DNA of 64,000 nt. Source: Apteryx mantelli. Taxonomy: Eukaryota > Chordata > Aves > Apterygiformes > Apterygidae. The stretch lies in NCBI RefSeq assembly GCF_036417845.1, contig NW_027118693.1, positions 4,536,001 through 4,600,000 of the forward strand. The letters run 5' to 3'. The notes under the pieces were generated by a model. It made no database searches. It had not been told where the DNA came from and was given only the letters and a program-made list of their open reading frames with translations. Position numbers and translations under genes: made by a program. Shown here one piece after another: positions 10,523 to 23,499 of this stretch. The first letter of the stretch is position 1, and each line of letters starts with the position of its first letter.

Positions 10523-11640
10523 GTGTGCATGGCCAGGGAATTCCCTGCTGGAGAAACACAGCCCTCTACCTGGATCCCACCTCCCAGCTGAGGTGTGGGT
10601 GCCCCCGGCAGGGCCCTGGGGTGGCCCAGGAGCAGCAAAGGCATAAAGTCTAACTCTGCACCCACTGGCAAGCTCACCAGCACTCTGCTCATCAAACAAG
10701 GGAATCGAGGAAATGCGTAGAGGGAAGAGGGAGATGGTGGGGGAAAGGCATGCAAAAAAGGACATGCCCGTACCATTCTTGCCCAGAGGTGCCACCATGC
10801 AAAGCCTCACCAGCTCCAGAGGAACAGACCTGACTCAGAAGACACAACACAAAGCTGCAATCCTCAGGATGATGTGACGACCTCTGTGCTGATTGTTCCT
10901 GGGAAGGACGATCAAGCTGAGGTCTCAGCTCCTGTCTCTTCCCCACCATGTCCTTCTCTTCCTTGAGCTCTCTGCAAACCTTGTCCCAGGGCTCAAGCAT
11001 TGCTCTGCCCTTGCCATCTTCTTCTAGCAGCTCCTGTGGCATGTGTCCAGCAGCACATGCATGCCCCCTGCTCTCCACACTGTCCTGGGGTTAATAGCAC
11101 TAAGGAGTCTCTGAAGGATAAAGCTGCAGCTCGTCTCTCCCCAGGGACTGCAGAGAAAGAACAGTGCTTAATTGGCAGGAGAAAGAAACCTCTGAGCTCC
11201 TGGAAACTTTGAAAACTCCTCTGGCATGTGGCTCTCCCCATAACTCTCATTCACTCAAACTCTGGGACATGCCCCTTTGAAAAGGAAACTGAGGCAGAGA
11301 AATCATCAGGACTCCTCCAAACTCCTGAGGAAAAGTCAGGAGGAGAGATCCCATGCATGGGCTTCCCCTCACCTCCCTGCAGATGACTGTCTGTTCACTG
11401 ACTCTCTCAGGTTTCGAGAGCCCTGATGGCCTGAGCTGGTCCCCCAGCCTCCCATGATGGTCAGTGGGAAGGGAGAGGCCGAGTCACAGGCACTTCCTCC
11501 CAGGCATGCAGACTTGTGCTGTGGGACAGGGTGAGCCCCCCCCTTCCCTTGGGTGCCAGGCTCTGCGCCCTGAGATGCAGGGGCCTGGCAGGTTGGGGGC
11601 TGAATGGAGTGGAGCTATGGATATGTCCCCCCCGGTTTGT

Positions 11641-14600
11641 GTCCATCTCTTGTGTTTGGGAGATGCCCATGAGCCTCCATGGCTTCCAGCATGTTACAGG
11701 GACCAGTAATGGGAATCACATTTGCACTGTGTCTCAACTGTATATTGCAATTGCAATATTCTGCTAAGTTTAAGTTAGACGTGTGTTGTGATTTCAGTAT
11801 ATAGCTGTATCATTCTGCTAAATTCAAATCACATGTAATGTCAAATGTCTTCAGATATGTACATTTGATACTAAGCATTACATCCTCTCTGCATGGGAAA
11901 AGTAAGAGACCCTGGTCATAGAGTATTGGACTCTGGGAGTGGGGCAGGGTGGAAACAGAGCGTCCCAGGCCCTGCCGGCATCCCCATCTGGCAGAGCCCA
12001 CTTGAGCTCTCGCCAGACAGCCAGCAGCATCGGGAGGGAGCCTTCTCCTTCCGACCCCTCCACGAAGTGCTTGATAGAGGCCCTGGTGGGGGAAGAGCTG
12101 GCGGTCCCCAACAGCCCCCCAACGCCACGCTGCTGGCCACACTGCCTGCCTGCCTTGGGGCAGCACAGCTCACCTGCACACATCTGTGCCTGCACAGCGG
12201 GGAACACCCCACACGCCTACAGGGCTGCCCAGTGCCCCGGCACCGCTGGACACCAGTCCTGTGGGGTCCACAGTCCCCACATTGGCCAGGCAGAGCTGCT
12301 GCTGACCACAGGGGAAAGGGGAACAGTGGGGCAGGGTGAGCAGTCCTTCTCAGGGCCCTGTGGCTGGGCCAGGGAGGGCTGATGGCTCTGGGGCTGGCTG
12401 GGCTCTGGATGCTGCTTTGGCGTCAGCTCCGTGTTGGGAATGTCAGGGTTTCACCCTTTGCAGGGAGCAACCTGCGCTGGGGCCATGAGCGGGGCCCTAT
12501 CTGGACCCAGGCGATGTCCCACTCAGAGGCAGAGGAGGACGAGGAAGCGTGGGGATGGCCAAGGGCTCTGTCCCTTGCCCACCAACAGAGCAGCCTGCAG
12601 GACAGGTAGAGACTGTCTCTGTGCCCACGGTCTTTCTGTACATGGAGTCGCAGAGGAGTTTTGGTGGGAAGGGACCTCTGGAGGTCTCTAGTGCAACCTC
12701 CCATGCCAAGCAGGGCTGGTTGGAGCCCTACGGTCTTTTCTGGTGATCACTGGACCATGCCTGACACTGGTTACCATCCCCAAACCTGCTCTGCTCCTCT
12801 TGGCCGGGCACTGCAGGATGGCACCTCTCGCCAGTGGGTCACTGCCCTGCCTGCCTTGCCGCCACACTCGGCTCCCAGATCCCCTTCCCGTATGCAGCAG
12901 CTCCGCTCTTGCTGCTCCTGACAGCATACTCTTTGTAGCAGCAACCCAGTCACAAATGGTGCATAAACACTTGAGCTGTGATACAGAAAGCCCTGCTCTC
13001 CTAACTGCCCATCGTAAAACCAGACCCAAGGGGCTGCCTTCACTTTTTCATCCAGATAACACGCTGTGCAGTGTAGCTGCATAGCAGGTCCAAACCCAAA
13101 TCACTCCTTCCATATTTAATCTGGCTGTCAAGCAAGAGTTGCTGTATGGGGACCTTTTGTGTCCACAACCTTCTCTGGGATCTGCTTGCATCCACCTTTC
13201 TTTGCCAATGCTTTTTTGACTGCAGTGCATAGGTATGTCTGAGATAGAGATGGGGAGTCAGGTCAGCAGGATGGGGACTGGGTTGGGTGAGGGCCTGAGA
13301 GGTGCAGGGCCAGGCACAGGCATGTCCACAGCATAACTCAGGCCAGGCCCAAGGACAAGGGCAGCAGCTCCCCGGCAAGGGGGAGGAGGCCCCGCAGTGA
13401 CACCCGTCACTCTGTCTCCCCTGCTCTTGTGTCCAGCAGATCCCCCTCCCTGTCTGCCTGCAGACCCTCCATGCCCACCCCGCTGACCAGCACAGCACGA
13501 GAGCCCTGGCCCTGCAGCCCCTCCGGCACCTCCTGCTGCCGCAGGGACAGAGCAGCCTGCCCCGAGCTGCGCCACAGAGAAACCTGTTTCTCGTTCTCAT
13601 TTTCCATCGCTGAATGCTGCCCTGCTTTTCTCCTGGGACATCCCTGCTCCCCACAGAGCCTTTCCCCACATGCGAATGTCCACGCTGGCCTGTCCAGCCC
13701 TGCCTGCACCCTTCCCTGGTGCTCCCCGCAGGGCCCCACGCTGACACTGCTGCTCTGCAGCGTGAGTGAACTGTGGGACCATGGGACCACAGGGGAACTC
13801 CTGACTCGGCACTGGCCATGCTGCTCAGGTGGCAAGAGGGCCCAACCACACAGGGATCACCACCACTGACACTGCTGGCACGTGCCTGTGATCATGGACA
13901 GTGCTCAGAGTGACCCCAAAGTGTCTGCAATGGCAGGAGATGTGTTTGGGTGGGCACTAACTGTAGCCTGTGGTGTTTCACGGAGGGTGCACGAATCCCT
14001 CTCCAGTCCCCCTTCCCGGTCCTCCAGGGTCCCCACTGCCTCTCCGCGGGTTGCAGAGCCTTCCTTTCCCTGTGCATACCTGGATTTAGTGCTGTACATT
14101 CTGTTTACTCCACCATGGACTGTCTCTCACTTTGTGAGGCTCCACTCACTGCCCACCCCCAGGCACACATTGTCCCTGGAGATCCCCTGAGCTCTCCTTG
14201 GGGGCTCAGATTCCCCTCCAGAAGAGTGGCCATCTGCCATCAGCACTGTCACCTGTGCGATAGCCCTGAGTGGGCAACTCAGAGACCATTCTCCATCTCC
14301 ACTGGCACTGGTCACTGAGGAATGAGCCCCAAATCCCATCCGTGGTCCCTAACAGATCACTTGGAGACTCTGAGCTTGTCCTCCAGAGCCCATGGAGTTC
14401 ACAAGCAGAACAGCAAGCCCTTTTGTCGTGCAATCCCTTGGGAGTATTCTTGACTCCCCCTTCTGAAGAAAGGCCAGACTTCAGGCACATCACAGAGGAG
14501 ATCCCCTTTTATTATAGAAATGTTGTTCTGGAGACCAGCTCTGGCATAAAGGTGCCCAAAGCCTGCTCCTGCCTGTCTTCACAGGAATGCACAGGGAAGC

Positions 14601-15382
14601 ACAAGCCTACCACCACCACGTTAGGAGAACGCTTAGCCCATATAGCCACACCAGAGCACAGCAGGATCAGGTGGAAATAGGGAGAATAGCCCTGAAAGGA
14701 AAAAGTCCTGCTGGCTTTGCTGCATGTGTCTCCAGGAAAGCTGCTGGTCCCATGCAAAGGCTGCAACCCAGAAATTCCTGCTGTGGCAGTGGGGGGATGG
14801 TTGTGAGGAGCACAGGCTCTGTCCCCACAAGCTGTGTCTGGACTCTCCTCCCCTCCCCTCCTCTCCGCTCCTGCTCTGCTTTGAGTGTTGGAGCAGTGTA
14901 GAGGCAAGGGACCAACGCACAGTGACAGCTGGCTGCCAGCCTTGCAGAAGAGGGCAGTGGAATCACAGTGTGACTGTGGCCAGGGGAGCTGAGCTCTCCT
15001 AATGGACATGGGACCCATGGTCTCAGCCCACCTGTGCTCATCCGAGCCTGACTCTGTTCCCCTGAACTCCCTCAGTGTCAGTGCCGAAAGCGACACTGCA
15101 AAGGGAAACTCCCCTCATTGCACTGGGGACATCTGAGGGAGCTCAGACTAGCGGGCTCCGAGGTTCCCCCATCTCTGCTGATGAAGGGGGAAGCCTGGCT
15201 TCCTGCTTCAACACGGTCTCTGTGTCAGATTCAGATGAGAGTTTCCTGAGAAGGGGTGGTAGGAACCAAAACGATTGTTCTTTTAACAATGATGTAAAAG
15301 AGAAAAGTAGGAAAGAAAGACCAGAACACAGAACCTTGATGCCAGATACCCTGCTAATGATGAGTGGATGCACATGGGACAG
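11641..15382. other. GC-rich spacer, no gene recognised
   Basis: GC-rich, CpG-poor non-coding sequence with many overlapping open frames on both strands. None shows a recognisable domain, and the frames compete with one another, as expected by chance in GC-rich DNA. The only identified item is a short CR1 fragment at 12655-12725. Confidence 0.6.
12655..12725 (-). mobile_element. Short CR1 3'-end fragment
   Basis: TTGGTGGGAAGGGACCTCTGGAGGTCTCTAG followed by CAACCTCCC.TGCCAAGCAGGGC is the reverse complement of a CR1 3' region (usual form GGAAGGGACCTCTGGAGATCATCTAGTCCAAC). Only the terminal 70 bases are recognisable. Confidence 0.75.
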
Positions 15383-16318
15383 TTACTGGTGCTGACATTG
15401 TCCCAGTGGAATCAGTTTCTTCAGTGCCTCCTTGAGCTCCTTGTTCCGCAAGCTGTAGAGGAGCGGGTTCAGTGTTGGAGGCACCACCACGTACAGAACT
15501 CCAACCACCAGATCATGAGCTGGGGATAACATGGAGGGGGTCTTCAAATGGGCAAATACGACAGTGCTGACAAAGAGGGAGACCACAGCCAGGTGAGGGA
15601 GGCACATGGAGAAGGCTTTGTGCCGTCCCTGCTTAGAGGGGATCCTCAGCACGACTGTGAGGATCTGCACATAGGACAGAAGAATGAAAACAAAACACCC
15701 AAAGAATAAACAGGCACTAAGCACAATAAGCCCAACTTCCCTGAGGTAGGAGTCTGAGCAGGAGAATTTGACGATCTGGGGAATTTCACAGAAGAACTGC
15801 TCCACCGCATTGCCTTGGCAGAGTGGTAGAGAAAAAGTGTTTCCAGTGTGCAGCACAGCATGGAGAAAACCACTGCCCCAGGCAGCTGCTGCCATTTTGA
15901 CACAAGCTCTGCTGCCCATGAGGGTCTCGTAGTGCAGGGGTTTGCAGATGGCAACGTAGCGATCATAGGCCATGACTGTGAGAAGATAATATTGTGCTGA
16001 GACCAAAAAGACAAGCAGAAAGATCTGAGCAGCACATCCTGAGTAGGAAATGGCCCTGGTGTTGCTCAGGGAATTGGCCATGGATTTGGGGACAGTGGTG
16101 GAGATGGAGCAAAGGTCCAGAACAGAGAGGTTGAGGAGGAAGAAGTACATGGGGGTGTGGAGGTGGTGGTCACAGGTGACAGCAGTGATGATGAGTCCGT
16201 TGCCCATGAGGGCAGCCAGGTAGATGCCCAGGAAGAGCGAGAAGTGCAAGAGCTGCAGCTCCCACATGTCAGCAAATGCCAGGAGGAGGAACTCAGTGGG
16301 GGAGCTGCTGTTGGACAT
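15383..16318 (-). CDS. Olfactory receptor, OR14-like (311 aa)
   Basis: An intact single-exon odorant receptor expected in the membrane of olfactory sensory neurons, coupling to the olfactory G protein. The start gives MSNSSSPTEF with an NSS glycosylation site at residue 3. Landmarks: GN in TM1 (39-40), HTPMYFF (54-60), LTVMAYDRYVAIC with DRY at 119-121, FFCEIP in the second outer loop (Cys 177), HKAFSMCLPHL (233-243) and PPTLNPLLYSLRN (280-292). Length is normal for the family. AEQ.., LPLCQGNAVEQFFCEIPQI and KFSCSDSYLREVG are hallmarks of the OR14 group that is expanded in birds. A good acceptor site lies 23-24 bases before the ATG on the minus strand (pyrimidine tract ending TTGGATAG, AG at 16343-16344), consistent with an upstream non-coding exon. 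No defects seen. Confidence 0.95.
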   Translation of the reverse strand: MSNSSSPTEFLLLAFADMWELQLLHFSLFLGIYLAALMGNGLIITAVTCDHHLHTPMYFFLLNLSVLDLCSISTTVPKSMANSLSNTRAISYSGCAAQIFLLVFLVSAQYYLLTVMAYDRYVAICKPLHYETLMGSRACVKMAAAAWGSGFLHAVLHTGNTFSLPLCQGNAVEQFFCEIPQIVKFSCSDSYLREVGLIVLSACLFFGCFVFILLSYVQILTVVLRIPSKQGRHKAFSMCLPHLAVVSLFVSTVVFAHLKTPSMLSPAHDLVVGVLYVVVPPTLNPLLYSLRNKELKEALKKLIPLGQCQHQ

Positions 16319-19300
16319 TTGCTCCCTCAGGGCCCACGGGGACTATCCAAGGAAGAGGAGACAGTGAGAAGACAGGAGACAGTTTTGTATGAGCAAAACT
16401 TTTGCATAGAGCCCCTCCAAACATACACATTATCTCTCCTCATCTTGCCAGGACCGTCACTGAGCTCCATGGCTTGAGCTCCCCTCTGTGCTGCCTCAGT
16501 GTGCCGGGAGGAGCAGGGGCCTCTTCCCATGGGCTCCAGAGGGGGCAGTCCTGACCCACAGCAGTGGGGACATGGGAGCACAGGTGACTAAACTTTCAAA
16601 GTCACAGTTTTAGTCAGATTTCATCCACTCATATAGTTGAAGGGCCAAAGGATTCACTCTGTCTTTAGTGCAGAGCGAGGAGAGCTGGCATGTCCATCAG
16701 TCTTGTTCCCAGCTGCCCTGTGCTTGCACCTCTGAGGTGGAGGACATTTGCACTCATGTTACCAAAAAAGAAATGACACTGCTGAGAGCAGAGGAATTGA
16801 GTTTCAAAATGCAGATCACCAAGCCCGGGAGCCTTTCTCAGAGTATCTGAGGAAGGTCTCAGCACTCCCCTTTTAGCCAGGAAGACATCGGGGTCATGCT
16901 AGTTGCCCACATGCAGCATTTTCACAGCCTTAGCATCTAGGTGGCTTCTGCATGGGGCACCTCGATAACACCCAGATGCAATGGGAGAGCTGTGCCCTTC
17001 TGGAGGGCAGCTTGAAGCCCAGTCGGACACCCCCGAGAAACAGTCAGACATCCTAAAGATGGGGTGTCCTGAAGAGAGAGTTGGCTCCTTCCCAGCCCCC
17101 AAACTGCATTGCCCAGAGCCCCACAGTTTAGAGGGGCACTTGGGCACCTCAGTGCCAAGGACATGTCTGCAAGGCAGCACCTGCAGGATTGGTGTCTGAA
17201 TTGTGTCTGAAATGCCCCTGCCCAGAGAGTCCAAGGGGAAGGACAAGGGCAGCATGGACAGGTGGGGAAACACACAGCAATAGCATGATGTTTCTGCTAA
17301 GGAAGAAGGGACATGGAGAGACAGGGGACACTCAGGAGTTTCTCCTCTCCAGATGTCCCTCTGCAAGGAAACAGCTCATGCCCTGGACCCCACAGTCTTG
17401 AGGGCTGCGCTGGGAGAGGAGATGAGCTTCCTTTTGGAAAGCCCCCTCCAGAAATGTTCTCAGGGTGAGCCAGAGCTGAGAGCAGCCCTGACCCATGCAG
17501 CACCCTCTCAACAGGAGAATGAACATGTACTGCCAGGGGTCAATCATCCCACCCAGAGCTTCTCCCCACAGCACCGTGGGGAGTTCCCTAGGCAGGCTGA
17601 GTACTGACCTTCACAGGAGGCAGAGTCACTGTCCTGGACACACAGCACCCTGGGGCACAGGGACACTGCTCTGAGTTACAGCCCTGAGCAGACCTGTGTG
17701 CACACCCCTGCTTCACACCCTTGCAGCGTCCCTGGGAGAAGGCAACAGGACACCGTTTCCCCTCTGAAGAAGTGGCTGGGAATCCCTGCTCTAAAACACC
17801 TCCTGCCCCACACAAGAGGGAATGGGATGCCCATCCTGACAGACCCTATCAGCCATGGGATGTGCTAGCTTTAGAGAAAACCTCAGGATGCCTCAGCTGC
17901 ATTGCCCTGCAGCCAGAGACTTACTGTGTTAGCGGCTGTGAAGATTTCTCCTCCAGTGAGCTCTCAGCCGTCTACCCACTCCTGATTGCCTTGAACTTCT
18001 GTCTCACTCATCTTGCTCATCTTCTTCATCTCATCTTGGCACTTGCAGGTAGTGCCTGGAGCCCTGCTGCTCTTTGCAGAAGAGCTGCTCCTGCACGCAG
18101 CTGTCTCTCAGCAGTGCTGCCAGGTTGCCAGGAGCTCCCTCTGTCCCAGGAGCCTGGCCCCCCTTGGGAACAGCGGCCCAGCTGAAGATGTGACTTAATT
18201 TGTCCTTTGTACTCCCTCCTCTGGGGAAATATTCACTGAGGTAGACTAAAATAATCTTTTGTCTCTCTCTAAATGCTGAAGAGAGACCCATTCCGGCATT
18301 GCAATTTGTCACATCAGAGGGTGGTTTTCTAAGAGAGGTGGCAATGTCTCACTCTGGAAGCCCCATTCCCATCTCTTAACTGGGCAGGACACATGGCCGG
18401 GGACAAGAAGGGAATTCATTTTCCCTAAGGAAGTCTGGACATGTAGGAAAAGCAGCATCCTTCATGTGAGATGTTTACGGACAGCCTTCCTCCTCACCTC
18501 CCCAGCCCTGCCATTTCCCTCATCAGCCACTGGCGGCTTAGAGCGCACCTTTTCCACCCAAGTCTGTAGCTGAATGCTACAGCTCCTATGTACTGATTCC
18601 CACCTGCTTTCCTTAGAGAAATAGTTGTAGACACAGGAGGATTTTTCTTAACTGCAAATAAACAAATACAACAGGTGACAGAATTTAATAAAATATAAAA
18701 TACACTCCCCAACTATATGTTAAGGCCAAGCTGCCTCCAGTAAGGTCAACTTTCCACAAGAAAAACTTTCCGAGATGTTTTTGACAGATGGATAGGAAAG
18801 GAGAGATGGAAACACAACTAAGGAGTTGGCTAAAGAGACAATACGACTCCTGAAAGACGAGGCAAGCTTCAGACCCTCTGAAGCTCAGAGCAGCAACCAG
18901 AGAGTTGAGAGGTATCTGAATGGCTAAAGAGTAAAGGGAGGAGGAAAACTGGGCAGCTATGGAAAGTGCCTAAGTCCAGACAGTCTGATGCAAAGATGCC
19001 TTTAGAAATGATCAGTTGAATCAGGACATGTGCAAATATGTGAAAGATTACTAAGACCACATCCACAGCATAACGGACAGAGCAGTGGTAACGCAGGCTG
19101 AGGGGGACAGATCAACATTTCTTCTCCTGAGATTAATACTCTTCCTGAAAATTTCCACTATTTCATCATGGGAAAACATTGACATTGACATTAGTCAATC
19201 ATTTTTTGCTGATGAAAGCATGTTCACATTTTTTGGATGTTGAAAACAGTTCTTCACCTTTCCAGGCCTGGCTCAGGTGTCTACCCGAAAAACACCCAGC

Positions 19301-20663
19301 AGCACTTGGAGAGGCCCGGTGTCTCTGAGGTACCTGCCTGGGCCTGGCAACTCTCACAGGGGACCTGTGGGACACCAGAGCCCCTCAGGGCTGCAGAAGG
19401 AGGCTGGGCAGGGGGGACCAGGGCACCTACAATGGCACCAGATGTCCATGACCCTGTGACGGCATCCCACCCCAATTCTGAAAATCACTTTCCTTAACAA
19501 AGACCACCAAAATCACCTCTAAAGACCAGTATATTAAGAAACAAAATACACCACCAGCAACAACAACAACAACAACAACAAAAACATAATCAAGGAGGGC
19601 TATAAGAACAAAGAATGTTAAAAACTGAAAAGTGTGACTAAACATTTCCTTGTTTACATCCTTATTAAAATTTCTTTCTTGTTTCATTTTTATTGACATT
19701 TTCTAAACATTTTTGCTATAATCAGGCCCACACCATTAAAAAGAAATACTTTTATGTCTCGCACAGAGCTTAGTGGCCCAAACCACTGCCTGCCTGGGAC
19801 AGTCCATGCAACTCCTTACTCTTTGGGCAGAGCCATTCCTGCTCTGAGGTGTCGAGCTCTCTCGACTGATAGGGGGAAGCAGGGCAACCAGCTTCAATGA
19901 AACACTCTGTTTTTGGATGGCCAAATTTGCACAAATCTCAGCACACCTGTGTTGTGGTGATGTCTTAAAGGAGTCCCTAAACATCGAGGTGCACTCCCTT
20001 TGCATTCCCTGCACAGTAAATGAAGTGCAACTCCATTTGAGGTGACAACAGGGATGAGACAGGTCTCACCCGACGCCAGAGCCCTTCAGTGCAGCTGTCT
20101 CTGTCTAATGCAGTTGTCTGGACTTCCCTTTTAGTCAAGGGAGAGAAAGAAGGTTTCTTCCTGAGAGGTCTTGAGAGACTTCTCTTGGTGACCAGCTAAC
20201 GCTTCAGAAAGGTTCCTGCAGGTCCTGGGTCACATTTCCCAGCACTACATGGGAACACAGGTACCCCTGGGCATTTCAGGCAGCAATAGCCCCTCTATGT
20301 GGGCAAAGGAATAAAGGCCTGAAAACCTATCCAAAAAATATCTCCATACAAAAATGGAAAAGAAATTATATATTCCTTTCCAGAAGTTCAGATATTTTTT
20401 TCAGTTCTAATGAAGCTTTTCTTTCTTTTTTAGTGGCAAGACCATGTGCATGAATTATAGTATTTGCTCCCTGTATTTGCATATATATATGCAGGTACAG
20501 TCAGTCATGCCGAGACCTTTCTTCCCAACACTCTGAATGGAGAAACTTTGTTCTGAGGAAGTACTATTTTTAAACTGACATATTTCCTATCTCTTCTTCT
20601 GCCTCTCTGTCCTTTCTTCTTCCTCTGCCTATGCCATCTTTACCGAGATCTCTCGGGAAAGAT
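16319..20663. other. Spacer upstream of the OR14-like gene
   Basis: No gene recognised. It probably contains the promoter and non-coding 5' exon of the gene at 15383-16318, but only the acceptor at 16343 can be pointed to. Short open frames on both strands have no recognisable motifs. A CAA microsatellite lies at 19557-19582. Confidence 0.55.
19557..19582 (+). repeat. (CAA)n microsatellite
   Basis: About eight to nine uninterrupted CAA units followed by an A-rich stretch. Confidence 0.95.
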
Positions 20664-20905
20664 TCACAGAATCACAGCACTTAGGGTGGATGAGACCTCT
20701 GGAGGTCACCTAGTCCCACCCCATGCTCAAAGCAGAGGGAACTGGACGAGGTTGCTCTGGGGCTCCCCTCAATTGCGCATTGTCTACAAACGTGCTGAGA
20801 GTGTGCTCCATCCTATGGCATTAATGTAGAAGTTAGAGAGCGTTGCCCTAGGCGTTGATCACCGAGGGATGTTGCTAGTAACTGGCCACCACTGGACCTT
20901 GTGCC
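20664..20905 (-). mobile_element. CR1 fragment, rearranged
   Basis: CACAGAATCACAGCACTTAGG..GACCTCTGGAGGTCACC starts as the reverse complement of a CR1 3' end. After about 100 bases it jumps to a more internal CR1 segment (TCTACAAACGTGCTGAG, then GTTGATCACCGAGGGATGTTGCTAGTAACTGGCC, matching the usual CR1 reverse-complement text). The intervening part is missing, so this is an internally deleted old copy. It stops where decayed satellite monomers begin. Confidence 0.7.
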
Positions 20906-20989
20906 ACCGATCACAGCATTTTTGCCAGAACACAGGGCATGGGTTTTCTCCTCCTGGCTTGCTCCCATGCCACATGGGCTCTTCTTCTG

Positions 20990-21505
20990 GAATTTCTCAT
21001 GGCCTATGAGCTCCTGAAACACAACTGATCTCACAAAAATGTCCCCACCCATCAGCCTCCTGCTGGCCTTTCAGCTGACCAGACACAACTGACCTCACAA
21101 GCACCTGCCAAGCCAAGGGGCCTGCTGCTCATCTTTCTCCTTCTCTTAGGGAAATGACATCAGCACGCTCTTGCTTCCATCCAGTCACATACTCAGAAAT
21201 GACCTCACAATCATCATGTGAGCCATGTGCCTGCTGCTGGCCTGTCAGCGGCGGAGATAGAAGTGATCTCACAGTCACCATCCAAGCCCTGCAACTGTTT
21301 CTGGCCTCTCAGCCGCTCAGTTCTAAATGACCTCGCCATCAACATCCCAGCCCTGTGCCTCTTGGTGCCTATCAGGTCCTCAGGCAGAAGTGACCTCACA
21401 ACCAATTGCCCCAAGCATTAGCCAAGTACTGGCCTATCAGCTGCTCAGCCAGAGGAGATCATCTTACAATCATCTCCCAAGCCCACACGGCTGCTGATGG
21501 CCTTT
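20990..21505 (-). repeat. Decayed relative of the 65-bp satellite, minus orientation
   Basis: A GA(C/T)CTCACA box recurs at about 21027, 21091, 21155, 21201, 21265, 21329, 21392 and 21455: spacing 64, 64, 46, 64, 64, 63 and 63. Between boxes lie GGCCT.TCAGC..CTCAG segments equal to the reverse complement of the CTGAG..GATAGGCC part of the array at 1-1560. Units are strongly diverged, so this is an old array of the same family with one shortened unit. Confidence 0.8.
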
Positions 21506-21529
21506 CAGCTTCTCTGATGGAGAAGGTTT

Positions 21530-21695
21530 GTGTTCTTCCTTGGGAGGTCACTTCTGTCTCAGCCTCTGAGAGGCTAGCAGCAGGCTCCTGGCTTGGGCAT
21601 GTGCATGCAAGGTCACGCCTGCCTTAGCAGCTGATAGACCAGCAGCAGGCCCATGGCTTGGGTGCTGGTGGTGCTACTTGTCTCTGAGCAGCTGA
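21530..21695 (+). repeat. Decayed 65-bp satellite, plus orientation
   Basis: Two to three units in the opposite orientation to the neighbouring array: GAGGTCACTTCTGTCTCAGCCTCTGAGAGGC at about 21544 and AGGTCACGCCTGCCTTAGCAGCTGATAGACC 65 bases later, then GCTACTTGTCTCTGAGCAGC. The orientation changes within 21505-21530. Confidence 0.72.
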
Positions 21696-23329
21696 ACCTG
21701 GGGGTTTAGTTAGGTCATCCTGGCAGGAGATCCTGGCAAGAGTTTCACAAACTGCAGGCCTCAGCCAACCTAGTGACACATTGCGAAATGTGCTCAGCTG
21801 AGATGGACAGCTGACCTGCCAGGTTAGAAACAACTCCCTCAGGGAAGAGAGGAGCATGTGTAAAGGTGAGGACCATAACTCTGGGGGGAGCCTTGCAGAG
21901 TTATTTGCATAAAACCGCTTCAACTTTGCAAGCTGATCCTCAACTATGACCCTACAAGTATTTCTTGCTGACTTAGAGGAAAGTGCTTGAGCATCAGGCG
22001 AGTATTTTCAGGGTCCAAAAGCAATGCTGGGATTTGCTTCGTTTTCAGCATAACAATAAGCTCTGAGGCCTTGCAACCTCACTCACTGTAGTATGCACAT
22101 CTGGGAGAAGTGGTTGTAAGAGGCCAATTCTTTCCTGAAGAAATACTTTGTCTTGGGAAGTTTTCCTTATTTACCCATTTGGAAAGGTAACAACTGTGGC
22201 ATTGCTGCTAGCAAGAGTTCATCTGAGCGCTCCATCATGACAAGACCATTTCCTTGTTAACTATGTTAGAGAAAAATATCTCACCATGTCAAAACTGTTC
22301 TCTGTGGTCTCCACCTGGATGTCAGCCCCTGGCTGTCTTGTGTTGGTGCCCGGGGCAGTGCGCAGTGTGCAGGTTGCAGCAGAGATGCCCAAGGAGCGAG
22401 CCCTTTGGCAGGGAGAGATCAGGACCCTGCCTGCCCCCCCGCCCCCCGCCTTATTTCACTGCACTGGGGAGTTACTTGGATGGTTAATTAAGTGCTAAGT
22501 GGGGGATACTACTGCATTACAAGGAAAGAGTTTCTAGAATACTGCCATATTAGAAGAAAGGAGTGTCCACACCAATCATGTTTATTGCTAGTACCCCCCA
22601 ATAAGCCTTTATTAACAGGAGAGAGAGGCAACTGCTATGCCTCTCGTCTAAGAAAACTTGGGATTTGACAGATCTCAGAAGTGTTATCTTCAATAAACTC
22701 CTCCAAGGAACCCTTCCTGAAAGGTGACCTATTATGATCTAAATCATTTAAGCTGCATAATTATATGTGTTTCACAAGACATCTGGAATAGCTTCTCTCT
22801 TTGGTTAAGCACCAATTCATGGGACAGGAAAGCCCAAATCAAATAGAGGATGGAAATCATGGAGAATATATATTAAAAAAAAAAAAAAAAAAAAAGACAA
22901 AGCATTCTGTAAACACCAAAATGGATTTTGTTGCTCTTTGCATTTCCCACCACCTGTGAATTACCTTTGATATTAGCTTCCATGTGTTTTCTTTCTTGGA
23001 CAGACTATATTTCAGATGCAGAAGATGGTACTTCTGAGTGCTTGTTTTTATGGTCTCCAATTTTAGTTGTATAAAGGAGTTACCATTAAAGAGAAATGCA
23101 TGGGGTTTTTTTTGCTTCATAGGCTGTCATTCTAAAAGTAGTACAGACTTACTTTAACTTTTGTTCAGTATACCATAGTAATCAGAGATGCAGCCTTTCC
23201 ATTTTTTCATTTCTTTTTGTCAAAAAGGGTGTATTCAGTACTACAGAGTGCATTTATGACTACTTTAGAAAAGACCCATCTGTTTCCTTTCTGAAGTATA
23301 TTTGAAAAATTAGAAGTGGTGAATGAATA
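21696..23329. other. Spacer, no gene seen
   Basis: No coding region or named repeat recognised. It includes a 21-base A run at 22875-22895 and a cytosine-rich patch near 22430-22450. Confidence 0.55.
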
Positions 23330-23499
23330 TTTGGGATGGCAATATCTGGGATTGTGACGACCTCCCTGGTTCGGAGTCAGACCCGGAGCATGAGGGGGAG
23401 GCAGCTGCCTGGCCGGTGGCAGAGCAGCGGCTTAGTGGACTGCATGCAGCCAATTTGAAGGGACCACAACAACTAGTGATTTTAAAGCATCAGAGCTGC

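Larger units (their letters stand above)
8165..11640 (-). repeat. Segmental duplication, copy A (OR11A-like unit)
   Basis: This stretch matches 46922-50215 in the same orientation across the OR locus and about 2.5 kb of its upstream DNA. By-eye anchors: AGCTGCTCCA..GAGGTGC at 9381 and 48121; GAAGTTATTC at 9475 and 48201; CTGGACCTCAGC at 9922 and 48739; TTGCTCTGCCCTTGC at about 11000 and 49751; GGTGCCAGGCTCTGC at 11552 and 50177. Divergence is considerable, with many small gaps, so the duplication is old. A CR1 copy at 10074-10513 interrupts only this copy. Confidence 0.8.

Noticed and set aside
11810-14500. Many 100-200 codon frames on both strands, some longer than 140 codons
   Set aside because: They overlap each other in GC-rich DNA, lack recognisable motifs and do not begin or end with coherent gene structure.
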